Assembly (NCBI RefSeq): GCF_004114375.1
Contig: NZ_CP034692.1
Span: 496,001-560,000, forward strand
Reading direction: 5' to 3'
Source: Halorubrum sp. BOL3-1
GTDB lineage: Archaea; Halobacteriota; Halobacteria; Halobacteriales; Haloferacaceae
DNA length: 64,000 bases
The notes beneath the pieces are model-generated. The model made no database searches and was not told the DNA's origin. It saw only the letters and a program-made list of their open reading frames with translations. How positions within the stretch are numbered: the first letter of the stretch is position 1; every line of letters begins with the position of its first letter. Both the position numbers and the translations under genes were made by a program. Shown one piece after another: positions 28,177 to 36,748 of the stretch.

Positions 28177-29154
28177 TCAGCGGTCGGCGGCGATTCGCGT
28201 TCCGACGCCGTCTCGGTCCGCGCGGATCCGGTCCGCGAGCTCCGCCACCTGCGCCAACACCGGGTAGCGCGGCCCGTCGGTGGATCCGTAGAGATAGCCG
28301 TAGAACGTCCGCTCGTGGTCGTCGTCGAGGGCGGGCGTCAGCGGCGGGTCGTCGAGCGAGCGCTGTCTGTCGGCCGCGAGCTCGTCGCACTCCCGTTCGA
28401 GCTCCGCCAGTCGGTTCCAGACGTCGATCGCCGCGTCGGTCTCGTGCCCGGAACGAACGCCCTCGACGTGGGCGAGCAGTCGCCGGCGACGGCGGTCTTT
28501 CCCGGAAATATCCGTCTCCCGGTCGGCCAACTCGTCGAGTTCCTCGTCGATCGCGCCGGCCAGTCGCTCGCGCGCGTCCGCGGCGTGCCGGCTCCGATTG
28601 ACGAGTGCCGACTGGGCGCCGCTCGACAGCCCTCCGTCGGTCGCCAGCGCGGTCGCCGCGTCGGGACCGAGTTCGGCCGCCAAGCTCTCAGTCGCCGTCT
28701 CGTCGTACTCCTCTCGGTAGTGTGACAGCGACAGCACGGTGTCGTCGTACGCGGCCAGCACCCGCCGGAGCGTCACGTCGCCGCCGGCCGGCCCGCCGCC
28801 CGGTGGGATCCCGCTTCCGCCCGAGCCGATACCGCCGAACGCGCCGGCTGGAACGCCGGACGGGGTCGAGTCCATCGCGACCGGGACGGTGTCCATCTCG
28901 GCCACCCGGGCGGCGAACGACTCGAACGCGTCCCGCCCGTCGAGGACGCGACGCCGTTCGCTCCGGCAGGCCGCCTCGGCGTCGCGGACGTACGCGAACG
29001 CGAGCATCGCGAGAACCCCGACGAGCGCCACCGCAGTGATAGCCCCCGGCTCGGTCACGAGCGCTCCCAGCTCACACCAGACGTTCGTACACCCCGCTGC
29101 CACCTCCTGATCGGGGATCTGAAAGACCGCCGCCGAACCCGTATATACACTCAT
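28177..29154 (-). CDS. Membrane-anchored helical protein, haloarchaea-specific
   Basis: 325 residues using ATG 29154 (MSVYTGSAAVFQIPDQEV); an ATG 33 bases further up is possible. One membrane helix near residues 38-60 (GAITAVALVGVLAMLAFAYVRDAE) is followed by a long cytoplasmic region: helix ERRRVLDGRDAFESFAARVAEM, a Gly/Pro-rich hinge (GGIGSGGSGIPPGGGPAGG), then helices with SLSHYREEYDETATESLAAELGP. It resembles, from memory, the DUF7260-type haloarchaeal proteins. Function unknown. It shares direction with the acyl-CoA ligase, but 221 bases separate them. Confidence 0.72.
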   Translation of the reverse strand: MSVYTGSAAVFQIPDQEVAAGCTNVWCELGALVTEPGAITAVALVGVLAMLAFAYVRDAEAACRSERRRVLDGRDAFESFAARVAEMDTVPVAMDSTPSGVPAGAFGGIGSGGSGIPPGGGPAGGDVTLRRVLAAYDDTVLSLSHYREEYDETATESLAAELGPDAATALATDGGLSSGAQSALVNRSRHAADARERLAGAIDEELDELADRETDISGKDRRRRRLLAHVEGVRSGHETDAAIDVWNRLAELERECDELAADRQRSLDDPPLTPALDDDHERTFYGYLYGSTDGPRYPVLAQVAELADRIRADRDGVGTRIAADR

Positions 29155-29306
29155 TACGCTTGTTAACACGTTACACGCACAAATCACTTTGGTTCGATGT
29201 CCGGGCGTCCGTCGCGACGCGATCGGCTTTCGTCCGGTTCGGGCGGAGACTCGGACACAGACGCGGGCGTCGGTTCGGGCGCGGGCGCCAGGTACGGGGG
29301 CGGTCG

Positions 29307-30149
29307 TCAGTTCCGGACGCCGTCGTCGGTGATCACGGTGTCGATCATGCCGATCGGCGTGGCGTCGTAGCTGGGATTCTCGACTTCGATGTCCTCGACC
29401 GGCTCGCGCATCACCTCGACGGCGTCGCGGAACTCGTTTTCGAACCGGAACTCCTCGATGGTCTTCGCGCCCGAGCCGGTCGCGGTGACGGGGACGCCGA
29501 GTTCGCGGGCGGTGACGACGAGCGGGAACGTGCCGACCCGGTTGTAGTAGGTCCCGCCGGTGATACAGGTGATCCCGAGGAGGACGCGGTCGCAGTCGCG
29601 GAGGGCGTACCCCATCGCGCTGTCGACGACCATCCGCGTCTCGACGCGGGACATTCCGGCGAGGACGCGCGCGGTCTTGCGACCGAGCGTTCGCGGGCGC
29701 GCCTCGGTGACGTAGACGGTCAGGTGCGCGCCGTCGCGGGCGGCGTTCTCGACGGCCTCCAACACCGTCGTCGAGTAGTCGTGGACGAGGAGAGTGTCGC
29801 CGTCCTCGATGTGTTCGGCCGCGTTGGCGGCCGCCTCGCCCTTCGCGGTCTCGATGTCGTCGACGACGCGGGCGATCACGTCCTCCAAGAGCTGCTTTGC
29901 GCCCTCGGCGCTTGTCGCCTCACCGACGATGGAGCGTTCGACCTCGCGCATCGCGTTGTGGAGCGCGGCGTGCGAGGGGTTCGACCGGCGCAACACGCCC
30001 GCGTTGTGTTCGAGGTCGCGCTCGAACTCGTCGACGGCCACGTACTCGCGGTCGAGTAGGTCCGCGAGCGACCGCGTCGCCTTCACGGCCACCGCCGACG
30101 TGCTGTGAGTCCGCATCGCCCGGATCTCGGCGACGGTCTCGTCGATCAT
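29307..30149 (-). CDS. eIF-2B alpha/beta/delta-like protein (ribose-1,5-bisphosphate isomerase family)
   Basis: 280 residues. The Rossmann-like C-terminal half of the family is clear: GDTLLVHDYSTTVLEAVENA, VYVTEARPRTLGRKTARVL, TRMVVDSAMGYALRDCDRVLLGI, and GTFPLVVTARELGVPVTA. The N-terminal helical region opens MIDETVAEIRAMRTHSTSAVAVKATRSL. Archaeal members are either ribose-1,5-bisphosphate isomerases of the AMP-degradation route or e2B-like proteins of unknown role. At 280 residues it is shorter than the usual isomerase (about 320), which leans towards the e2B-like haloarchaeal branch. No rubisco or AMP phosphorylase gene is nearby. Confidence 0.85.
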   Translation of the reverse strand: MIDETVAEIRAMRTHSTSAVAVKATRSLADLLDREYVAVDEFERDLEHNAGVLRRSNPSHAALHNAMREVERSIVGEATSAEGAKQLLEDVIARVVDDIETAKGEAAANAAEHIEDGDTLLVHDYSTTVLEAVENAARDGAHLTVYVTEARPRTLGRKTARVLAGMSRVETRMVVDSAMGYALRDCDRVLLGITCITGGTYYNRVGTFPLVVTARELGVPVTATGSGAKTIEEFRFENEFRDAVEVMREPVEDIEVENPSYDATPIGMIDTVITDDGVRN

Positions 30150-30228
30150 ACCCGGACGGTCGACCGCGCCGGTAAAAGGGGTTCCGGGGGCGGGCTGACG
30201 GCGAGGCGTCCCGGACTGCGCTGACGGC

Positions 30229-31302
30229 CTACTCGAACCCGATCCGGTCGACCGCCCGCGCCAGACCGCCTTCTCCCGGCTCGACGTACGAGTAGTGGTC
30301 CGCGACCAGACCGGTGACCTCGACGTCCGCGTACCCGTCCGGTGCGGTCGCGGCGTCCGGGAGCCCCTCGTGACCGACCGCGCGCGTCCGGTCCGAGGCG
30401 CGGTACACCCAGCCGAGGACGCGGTCGTTCCGGCTGTGGAAGTTGTGGAGGGGGGCGTCGAGCGCGCCGATCGCGGGACCGTATCGCCCGTCGCTCCCGA
30501 CGCTCTCGCGCGGGATCGCCCCGCCGAACAGCGACGCCGAGGCGAGGGGGTCCGTGCGCCCGCGTTCGTCGAATTCGCGGAGCGCCGCGCCCGTCACCCG
30601 AGCGCCGAGCGAGTGAGCGAACAGGTGGACCGGCCGGCCGTCCTCGTCCGCCCACGCCGTCAGCCAGTCGGCCAGCGGGGCGGCGTTGTCGTCCGCGGCG
30701 CGCTTCGCCGGCCCCCAGTCGACGTTCGACGCCCACGAGTAGCCGATCACGGGCGGAGCGTCGGCGCTTCCGAGGGCCTCGTCGAGACCGAGCTTCGCGG
30801 TGTGCGCCTGATCGCGCGCCGACGCCGCGTCCGCCCCGAGACCGTGGACGTACAGGACCACCCGGTCGGCGCCGTCGAACTGCCACGACCCCGAGCGCTC
30901 CGTTGGACTCGGCTCGTCGAGGCGACCGCGGGTGGTCACCATCGGCTGCGTCTCCGGCGCGTCGTACCCGCCGAAGTCGCCGTCCAGCTCGTCCGCGACG
31001 TAGAGACCGCCGCCGCCGAGGAGGCCGACGCCGCCCGCGGCGCCGGCGAGGAGTCGCCGGCGAGTGACGAGGCCGGATGAGTCGTCGGCCGCGGGATCCG
31101 TTCCGGAGGGGTCGCGTCCGCCGTCTGCTCCGCCTGCGTCGTCCGCGCGGTCCGCGTCGTCGGGACCGCCCGGAGAGGGATCGGGTGAGATACCGGATCG
31201 TCGCTCCGGACGATCAAATACCTGACGCGACGGCGACGGCTGTTTATAAGCGCGCGCCGTACGTCGGGCATGAGCTATCCGGTCACGTACTACTGCCCCC
31301 AC
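30229..31302 (-). CDS. Tat-exported alpha/beta hydrolase (DUF726-like), start unresolved
   Basis: About 357 residues if started at GTG 31302. A twin-arginine signal TRRRLLAGAAGGVGLLGGGG is followed by an alpha/beta hydrolase: VVLYVHGLGADAAS (oxyanion region), nucleophile serine in LFAHSLGARV, and a late histidine in ADHYSYVEPG. DUF726-like enzymes and cutinase-like lipases look like this. Between the twin-arginine motif and the shared promoter there is no ATG, GTG or TTG in frame, and the nearest (31302) lies inside the divergent gene at 31270. The true start is therefore unclear; a small frame error is possible. Exported via Tat, so likely a cell-surface or secreted enzyme. Confidence 0.75.
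   Translation of the reverse strand: MGAVVRDRIAHARRTARAYKQPSPSRQVFDRPERRSGISPDPSPGGPDDADRADDAGGADGGRDPSGTDPAADDSSGLVTRRRLLAGAAGGVGLLGGGGLYVADELDGDFGGYDAPETQPMVTTRGRLDEPSPTERSGSWQFDGADRVVLYVHGLGADAASARDQAHTAKLGLDEALGSADAPPVIGYSWASNVDWGPAKRAADDNAAPLADWLTAWADEDGRPVHLFAHSLGARVTGAALREFDERGRTDPLASASLFGGAIPRESVGSDGRYGPAIGALDAPLHNFHSRNDRVLGWVYRASDRTRAVGHEGLPDAATAPDGYADVEVTGLVADHYSYVEPGEGGLARAVDRIGFE
31243..31250 (+). promoter_or_regulatory. TATA box shared by divergent genes
   Basis: TTTATAAG sits 20-27 bases before the ATG at 31270. Read on the other strand, the same element lies about 25 bases before the region where the Tat-hydrolase gene should start. Confidence 0.55.
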
Positions 31303-31770
31303 TGCGGCACGCTCGTCGCTCTCGAACGCGAGGGGTACCTCGCGGACAAGTCGGTGACGCCGTACCCGCTGGGGGGGTGGACGTACGTCGCGCCCACAGA
31401 GCCGTTCGACGCGGAGAGCGGCGACGGTGACGGACACGCGGAGGGCGGTGACGGAGACGCGGCCGACGCGGACGGCGTCCGCTTCGTCTGTGGCGAGAGC
31501 GACGGCGTCGAGTGGGATCCCCGCGACGGCGTGCGCGGCGACGATGTCGGCGGCGACGAGCCGTACCGCGAGCCGGACGCCGAGGGCGTCGGCTGCGGCG
31601 AGGCCTTTTACCTCTCGTTCGTCCGCTACGACGAGGGTCGCGAGATCGATCCGGACGCCGAGACCGAGTTCACCGAGATCGACCCCGACCCGCGCCCGAG
31701 CGGTCCTCGGGGGCCGGACGGCCCGAGCGGGATCGGTGACGCCGGCGACTCCGACGGCGGCTTCTGGTGA
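31270..31770 (+). CDS. Small zinc-ribbon-like haloarchaeal protein
   Basis: 166 residues, very acidic. The start MSYPVTYYCPHCGTLVALEREG carries CPHCG, and later single cysteines (RFVCGES, EGVGCGEAFY) could complete a Cys4 site, although the spacing of the second pair is irregular. Residues 50-75 and 130-160 are Gly/Asp/Glu-rich linkers. Not recognised as a named family. The layout suggests a small metal-binding or nucleic-acid-binding domain with disordered arms. Leaderless start from the TATA box above. The 3' region is followed by a 460-base gap. Confidence 0.68.
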   Translation: MSYPVTYYCPHCGTLVALEREGYLADKSVTPYPLGGWTYVAPTEPFDAESGDGDGHAEGGDGDAADADGVRFVCGESDGVEWDPRDGVRGDDVGGDEPYREPDAEGVGCGEAFYLSFVRYDEGREIDPDAETEFTEIDPDPRPSGPRGPDGPSGIGDAGDSDGGFW

Positions 31771-31823
31771 CTACGACGACGAGCGTAGCGATGTCGACCG
31801 GGTACTAATCGACACGAACTCCC

Positions 31824-31907
31824 CCGAAGCCCCAGCCGCTTGACTGGACGATGATATTCTCGCTTATAAGACGCCGATCGATACGGACACCGCCGAAGCC
31901 CCAGCCG
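31824..31907. repeat. Direct 15-bp repeat in intergenic region
   Basis: CCGAAGCCCCAGCCG occurs at 31824-31838 and again at 31893-31907, 69 bases apart and both in the same orientation. Between them is a TATA-like CTTATAAG at 31862-31869. The second copy runs straight into the 16-bp inverted repeat described in the next entry. Confidence 0.75.
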
Positions 31908-31997
31908 TGGGGCGGACAGACGCTCGTTACGCGCTTCAGTCGCTCGCTGCGCTCGCTCCTTCCAGTGCTTACGTCGCCTCCGTCCGCCCCACGGCTG
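31902..31997. repeat. Long hairpin, perfect 16-bp inverted repeat
   Basis: CAGCCGTGGGGCGGAC at 31902-31917 and its exact reverse complement GTCCGCCCCACGGCTG at 31982-31997, loop of 64 bases. The loop has no long open frame and contains CTTCAGTCGCTCGCTGCGCT. Nothing protein-like is convincing in 31771-32237; the reading frames there are Pro/Ser/Arg-rich. From memory, similar GAAGCCCCAGCCG stretches recur in Halorubrum-type genomes, so this is likely one copy of a dispersed element. That has not been checked. Confidence 0.7.
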
Positions 31998-32237
31998 CCC
32001 CTTCGAGTCCCGCCCCGCACAGCACCTCACGCCCCCCCCCACCCTCGCCGCTCGTTTGCGGACTCCCTACGGTCGCCCGCGGCACTCGCGGCGTCCCTCG
32101 CGCGTGCGGTTCGCGCCGCGGTGCGGCGCTCACCGGTACGCGCCATCACCGAAGACGGTCACACGGGTCTCGTGGGAAGACACCGGCGCTCGGGGCCAAC
32201 AGCCAAACCCCTTAAACGGTGAGCGAGAAGGTCGCGT

Positions 32238-33176
32238 ATGGAGAGCATCAACCGGACCGCGATCGAGCTGGTCGACGAGGCGCTCGATTTCGCGGGCGAG
32301 CTGGACGTCGTCGGCTACGAGCTGGACAACGGCGCCACCGTCGTCGACTTCGGAGTCGACGCGGCCGGGGGGGTCGAGGCGGGGCTGCTGCTCGCGGAGA
32401 TACAGACCGCTGGACTGGCGAACCTCCGGACGCGAATGGGCGAGCTGGCGGGCGCGCCCCGCCAGTACGTCGAGCTGTCGACGGACCACCCCGCGGTCGC
32501 GCTGCTCTGCTCGCAGAAGGCCGGCTGGGAGCTGACGACCGAGGGCGGCTTCGAGGGCCTCGGCTCCGGGCCGGCCCGCGCCCTGGTCGGCGGCGAGACC
32601 GAGTTCGAGCGCGTCGGCTACTACGACTCCTCCGAGTTCGCCACGCTGACGGTCGAGTCGACGGCGCTGCCCGACGAGGAGGTCGCGGAGCAGGTGGCCG
32701 AGATGGCCGAGGTCGACGCCGAGGGCGTGTTCCTCCCGACGTTCGCGACCGGCTCGACCGCCGGCTCCGTCACCACCGCGGCCCGCGCCGCCGAGCTCGC
32801 CGTCTTCCGCCTCTTGGAGGTCGGCTACGAGCCGACGGACGTGCTCCACGCGTCCGGCTCGGCGCCGCTCGCGCCCCAGACCCGCGACGAGGGCGAGGCG
32901 ATGGGCCGGACGAACGACGCCCTGGCGTACGGCGGCGAGGTCCACCTCCAGGTCGCGCGCGACGACGACCGCTTCCCGGAGATCGTCTCGACCGCCGGCG
33001 AGGAGTACGGCACGCCTTTCGTCGAGGTGTTCGAGGACGCCGACTGGGACTTCTACGACGTCCCCGAGAGCGTGTTCGCCCCGGCGCAGGTCACCGTTGA
33101 CGTGGTCGACGGTCCCGTCTACACGGTGGGCGAGACCGACGAGGAACTGCTCGCGGAGTCGTTCGGCTACCGCTGA
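32238..33176 (+). CDS. mch: Methenyl-tetrahydromethanopterin cyclohydrolase
   Basis: 312 residues, normal length. Interconverts methenyl- and formyl-tetrahydromethanopterin (or the folate equivalent in haloarchaea). Opening MESINRTAIELVDEALDFA and the segment VDFGVDAAGGVEAGLLLAEI are characteristic, as is HPAVALLCSQKAGWEL; then TGSTAGSVTTAARAAE, VLHASGSAPLAP and TDEELLAESFGYR at the C-terminus. CTTAAAC at 32211-32217 precedes the ATG by about 25 bases. Its presence outside methanogens supports an archaeal one-carbon route. Confidence 0.94.
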   Translation: MESINRTAIELVDEALDFAGELDVVGYELDNGATVVDFGVDAAGGVEAGLLLAEIQTAGLANLRTRMGELAGAPRQYVELSTDHPAVALLCSQKAGWELTTEGGFEGLGSGPARALVGGETEFERVGYYDSSEFATLTVESTALPDEEVAEQVAEMAEVDAEGVFLPTFATGSTAGSVTTAARAAELAVFRLLEVGYEPTDVLHASGSAPLAPQTRDEGEAMGRTNDALAYGGEVHLQVARDDDRFPEIVSTAGEEYGTPFVEVFEDADWDFYDVPESVFAPAQVTVDVVDGPVYTVGETDEELLAESFGYR

Positions 33177-33218
33177 CTCCCGAGAGCCGACCGAACCCCG
33201 ACCCAACCTCTGACTCCC

Positions 33219-33734
33219 GTGCGACTCAAACCCGTCCCCGAACCCCCGACCGACATCGACGCGCTCCGCGAGTACCGGCGCGCGGTCCCGCTCGTCCCCG
33301 GCGACACCGACGACTGCTGCGCCCGGCTCCGACGGCGCCGTGACCTCTCCGACCGACAGACCGCCAACGACTGGCTCGCGTTCCTTCGCGCGCTCGGACT
33401 CGTCGAGGAGACCTCGCGTGGATTCGTCCGCGCCGACGCCGAGCCGACTCCGGAGCGCGTCCGCGAGGGACTCCGCGAGGGCGTCCTGTTCGCGCCCGAG
33501 GCGCTCGCGGCGCTCGACGACGCCTCGCCCGACGACCCCGTGACCCCGGACGACCTCTTCGCGGCCACCCGCGAGGCGGTCCCGCGACACGAGCGCGCCC
33601 GCGACCCCGACTGGGAGGCCGCGTGGCGCGACCGCGCGGCCCGGCTGCTCGCGTGGCTCGCCCTGGTCGACCTCGCGGCGCCGGTCGAAGGGGAGGGCGA
33701 CCCCGCGAGCTACGTCGCCGGCGACGCCCGCTGA
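33219..33734 (+). CDS. Haloarchaeal conserved hypothetical protein
   Basis: 171 residues from GTG 33219. Mostly helical: REYRRAVPLVPGDTDDCCARLRRRRDLSDRQTANDWLAFLRALGLVEETSRGFVRAD resembles a winged-helix fold (helix-turn-helix followed by a strand hairpin GFVRAD), then a Pro-rich turn and two helices DWEAAWRDRAARLLAWLALVDLA. A CC pair near residue 31 stands out. I know no family name. It is 42 bases after mch on the same strand, so co-transcription is possible. DNA or RNA binding is a guess from the fold only. Confidence 0.7.
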   Translation: MRLKPVPEPPTDIDALREYRRAVPLVPGDTDDCCARLRRRRDLSDRQTANDWLAFLRALGLVEETSRGFVRADAEPTPERVREGLREGVLFAPEALAALDDASPDDPVTPDDLFAATREAVPRHERARDPDWEAAWRDRAARLLAWLALVDLAAPVEGEGDPASYVAGDAR

Positions 33735-33814
33735 CGGCTCGGCCGGCGGACCCGTGTGACCGGCGCACCGGAGTCCGCAACAAGCCTTTTACTCGCAGCC
33801 GGAGAGGAAGTCGC

Positions 33815-35008
33815 ATGGGACGCTTCGACGAGCGCGCGGTCCGCTACGAGCCGACCAGCGTCAAAGACCTGCTCGTCGAGATGAAGGACACGGCGGAGCT
33901 GCTCATCGACCTCTCGTACTCGGCGGTCCTCCACAACAGCCCGACGGTCGCCCACGAGGTCGTTGAGCTGGAACACCGGATGGACGCCCTCCAGATGCAG
34001 GCCCGGATGAGCCTGATGCTCGCGGCGCGGAACCCGAACGAGGCGGAGACGCTCGCGCCCGTCCTCGGGGTCGTCGCGGCCGCGGACAAGGTGGCGGACG
34101 CCGCGGGCGACATCGCCAAGATCGTTACCGAGGAGATCCGGCTGCCCGACGCGATGCGGGGCGCGCTCTCGGCCGGCGTCGAGGCGCTCGTCCGAGGGAC
34201 CGTGACCGCCGGCTCCGCGTACGCCGACCGGACCCTCGACGACATCGACCTCGAATCGAAGACGGGCGTCCGCGTCATCGCCATCAGGCGCGACGAGGAC
34301 TGGATCCTCAACCCCGGACCGACCACGCGCCTGAAGCCGGGCGACGTGACGCTGCTACGCGGTCCCGAGGCGGGCGTTGCCGACGTCTACCCCGAGCTGA
34401 GCGGTGAGCCGTTCGAGCCGGACCCACCGGCCGAACCCGCGATCGACGACCTCGAACGCGCGGTCGACTCGATCGTGTTGATGAAGAACCTCTCGGAGCT
34501 GGCCGTCGACCTCGCGTACGGCTCGGTCCTCTTCGACAACGAGGAGCTGGCGGAGGAGGTGAGCAACCTCGAAATCGAGGTGGACGCGCTCCAGTCGCGG
34601 TTCGAGGCGTGGACGCTCCGGGCGGCGGCCGAGGCCGACGACCCGGTGTCGCTGCGCGGACTCATCCACCTCGGCGTCGCGACCGAGGAGGTCTCCGACG
34701 CCGCGCTGGCGATCACCGAGGGCGTGCTCCGCGACCTCGACGTCCACCCGGTCGTGGAGATGGCGGTCCAGGAGTCGGACGAGATAATCACCCGTACCAT
34801 CGTCAGCGAGGGGAGCGCCCTCGACGGGACCGGAGTCGCGGACGGCGTGCCCGCGACGGACATCTCGACGAGCGTCCTCGCGATCCGGCGCCCGGACGAG
34901 GGGTGGCTGGTCGGTCCCGACGTCGACACCGCGCTCCGGGGCGGCGACGTGATCATCGCGAAGGGGACCCGGACCTCGGCGGAGGAGTTCGATGCCCTCG
35001 CGGCGTGA
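33815..35008 (+). CDS. PhoU / TrkA-C duplicated-domain protein (potassium channel regulatory type)
   Basis: 397 residues from ATG 33815. Two tandem copies of the same pair are visible: PhoU-like helical bundle (residues about 8-110) plus TrkA-C (about 125-190, TGVRVIAIRRDEDWILNPGPTTRLKPGDVTLLRG), then a second PhoU-like bundle (about 208-320, LVMKNLSELAVDLAYGSVLF) and TrkA-C (about 330-395, TSVLAIRRPDEGWLVGPDVDTALRGGDVIIAKG). TrkA-C domains bind nucleotide or nucleotide-like ligands and gate K+ transport. This is probably a soluble regulator of ion transport, as no membrane segment is present. Overlaps the next gene by 17 bases. Confidence 0.84.
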   Translation: MGRFDERAVRYEPTSVKDLLVEMKDTAELLIDLSYSAVLHNSPTVAHEVVELEHRMDALQMQARMSLMLAARNPNEAETLAPVLGVVAAADKVADAAGDIAKIVTEEIRLPDAMRGALSAGVEALVRGTVTAGSAYADRTLDDIDLESKTGVRVIAIRRDEDWILNPGPTTRLKPGDVTLLRGPEAGVADVYPELSGEPFEPDPPAEPAIDDLERAVDSIVLMKNLSELAVDLAYGSVLFDNEELAEEVSNLEIEVDALQSRFEAWTLRAAAEADDPVSLRGLIHLGVATEEVSDAALAITEGVLRDLDVHPVVEMAVQESDEIITRTIVSEGSALDGTGVADGVPATDISTSVLAIRRPDEGWLVGPDVDTALRGGDVIIAKGTRTSAEEFDALAA

Positions 35009-35369
35009 GGCGGAGGGGGAGGCCCCGCGGGACGAACCGAGTTCCGCCGCCCTGGCTCGGGCGTACTACGACGCGCTCGACGCCGGCGAGTACGACCGGC
35101 TGGCGTCGTTGCTCGACCCCGCGTTCGTCCAGCGACGCCCCGACCGGACCTTCGAGGGCCGCGACCGCTTCGTCGCGTTCATGCGCGACGAGCGGCCGAA
35201 CACCGACACGACTCACGTCGTCGAGCGCGTCTATCCGACCGGTCCCGGGGTGGCGGTCCGCGGTCGACTGCTCGACGCTGACGGCGCGGAGCTGTTCGCG
35301 TTCGTCGACGCCTTCGACGTCGACGAGGGGCGGCTGACCGCCCTAGAGACGTACGTCGCGGAGTCGTAG
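34992..35369 (+). CDS. NTF2-like (SnoaL-type) small protein
   Basis: 125 residues, ATG 34992, overlapping the end of the PhoU/TrkA-C gene by 17 bases. After a charged 18-residue head, SAALARAYYDALDAGEYDRLASLLDPAFVQRRPDRTFEGRDRFVAFMRDERPNTDTTHVVERV is the helix-then-strand pattern of the NTF2 cone fold, and the closing strands are GVAVRGRLLDADGAELFAFVDAFDVDEGRLTALETYV. The conserved pocket (D and H positions) suggests a small-molecule binder or isomerase-like enzyme. Substrate unknown. Coupled to the ion-transport regulator upstream by overlap. Confidence 0.78.
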   Translation: MPSRREAEGEAPRDEPSSAALARAYYDALDAGEYDRLASLLDPAFVQRRPDRTFEGRDRFVAFMRDERPNTDTTHVVERVYPTGPGVAVRGRLLDADGAELFAFVDAFDVDEGRLTALETYVAES

Positions 35370-35408
35370 CCGACCGCGACGTGGCGGTGCCCGCGTGCGC
35401 CATCCGAC

Positions 35409-36597
35409 CTACCAGGCCGCGCGCAACACGCCGAGGATCTCCTCGGCGGTCGGGTCGAGATCGGCCGGAGCGCGCTCCATCGGCGGGTCCTCCGCGACGA
35501 ACTCCGCGATCGCCGGCAGGTCTGACTCGTCGGTCTCGGGCAGGTCTCGGAGTCGACTCGGCACGTCGAGAGCGTCGCGGACCCCGGCGACCGCCGCGAC
35601 GACGTCCTCCGCGATCGCGTTGTCGTCGCGGCCGTCGGTCCGAACGCCCAGCCCGGCGGCGAGCGCCCGGCGGCTCGCGTCGACCCGGTCGAAGAGGTAC
35701 GCCAGCGCGTGGGGCGCAACGACCGCGTGGACCGTGCCCTGTTGGACGTCGTACCGGCGGGCGAACCCGTGGCCGAACGCGTGGATGACGGATATCTTGC
35801 GGTCGAGCTGGACCAGCAGCGACCCCGCGACCGCGCGGTCGGTCGCCCGCGACGTGCGGGAGCGCGTCCGAGAGGAGGCGGAGTCCGTGGACCGCGGCCG
35901 CGTCGCTCACGGGCGACGCGTCTCGGGCGTACGGCGTCTCGACGCCCTTGTCGAACCCGTTCATTGCTGATCCGGCGAGCACCGAGATCGGCGTCGTCTC
36001 GAACAGCGCCGGGTCTGCGACGTCCGCGATCGGCCACGCGCCGCTCCCGCCGACGGTCACCGGCTGGTCGGTGGGTGACTCGTCGGCGGAGAACACCTCC
36101 AACGACCCGCCGGCCGAGACGTCCGCGCCCGCGAACGTCGTCGGGACGACGACGACCGAGAGGTCGGGGTCCGTCTCCGGCGCGAGGTCACCGAGCGCGT
36201 CCGGTCCCGACTCCGCGTCGGCGCGGAGTTCGTCGAGGTCCCGCCCGTCAGCCCCGAGCAGCGCCGCCTGCCTCGCGATATCGAGGCTGGCGCCGCCGCC
36301 GACCGCGACGAGGACGTTCGCCCCCGCCTCTGCTCGTGCGTCGAGGAGGTCGTATGCGGTCTCGACCCGCTTGTCTGGGGCGGTCCCGTCGAAGACGCCG
36401 GCGAACCGGTCACCGAGTCCCTCTCGGACGGGGTCCATCAGGGCGTCGTTCGCCACCGTGTTCGAGCCGCAGACGACCAAGGCGTCGTCGAGGCCGCGGT
36501 CGCGGAGCCAGCCGCCGAGGCCGGCGATCCGGCCCCGCCCGTACAGGATCTCGCAGCCGCGATGCGCGTGTTCGAAGGAGTCTGCGATCGGTAACAT
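35409..36597 (-). pseudogene. Iron-containing alcohol dehydrogenase-like protein, frameshifted
   Basis: From ATG 36597 the reading frame is fine for about 250 residues: dehydrogenase-like NAD(P) fold with GRGRIAGLGGWLRDRGLDDALVVCGSNTVAND, VAVGGGASLDIARQAA and VVVPTTFAGADVSAGGS. After LRLLSDALPHVAGD it turns into Arg/Pro-rich nonsense. The adjacent frame resumes from about 35840 as DRAVAGSLLVQLDRKISVIHAFGHGFARRYDV and continues to the stop at 35409 with HAVVAPHAL and an AAW end. One surplus base, at a GACC-GACC doublet near 35841-35846, explains it. If true, the conserved iron-site histidines (HAFGHGF) are lost in the product. Confidence 0.85.
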
Positions 36598-36682
36598 CGG
36601 GCATCTGTACGACCGGGACTCGCTTGTAACTGGGGTTTCACCCGCCCGAATCGGCCGGTTCGCGGCTATCGGCCTCGCCCGG

Positions 36683-36748
36683 TACGAGACCCATCACCCG
36701 ACGGTACGAGACCCATTACCCGACGGCGCAAGACCCAACACCTGACGG
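36683..36748. repeat. Tandem repeat, three 22-bp units
   Basis: Units at 36683-36704, 36705-36726 and 36727-36748. The first two differ at one base only; the third has four further changes. All three have the pattern N3-N-GAGACCCA..ACC(C/T)GACGG (third unit begins CGCAAGACCC). They end 15 bases before the ATG at 36764. Confidence 0.85.

Noticed and set aside
31851-32222. Open frames on the plus strand within the intergenic repeat element
   Set aside because: Composition is Pro/Ser/Arg-rich and follows the repeat structure; no conserved pattern or good start.
36683-36748. CRISPR array
   Set aside because: Units are 22 bp, contiguous, with no spacers and no cas gene in the window.
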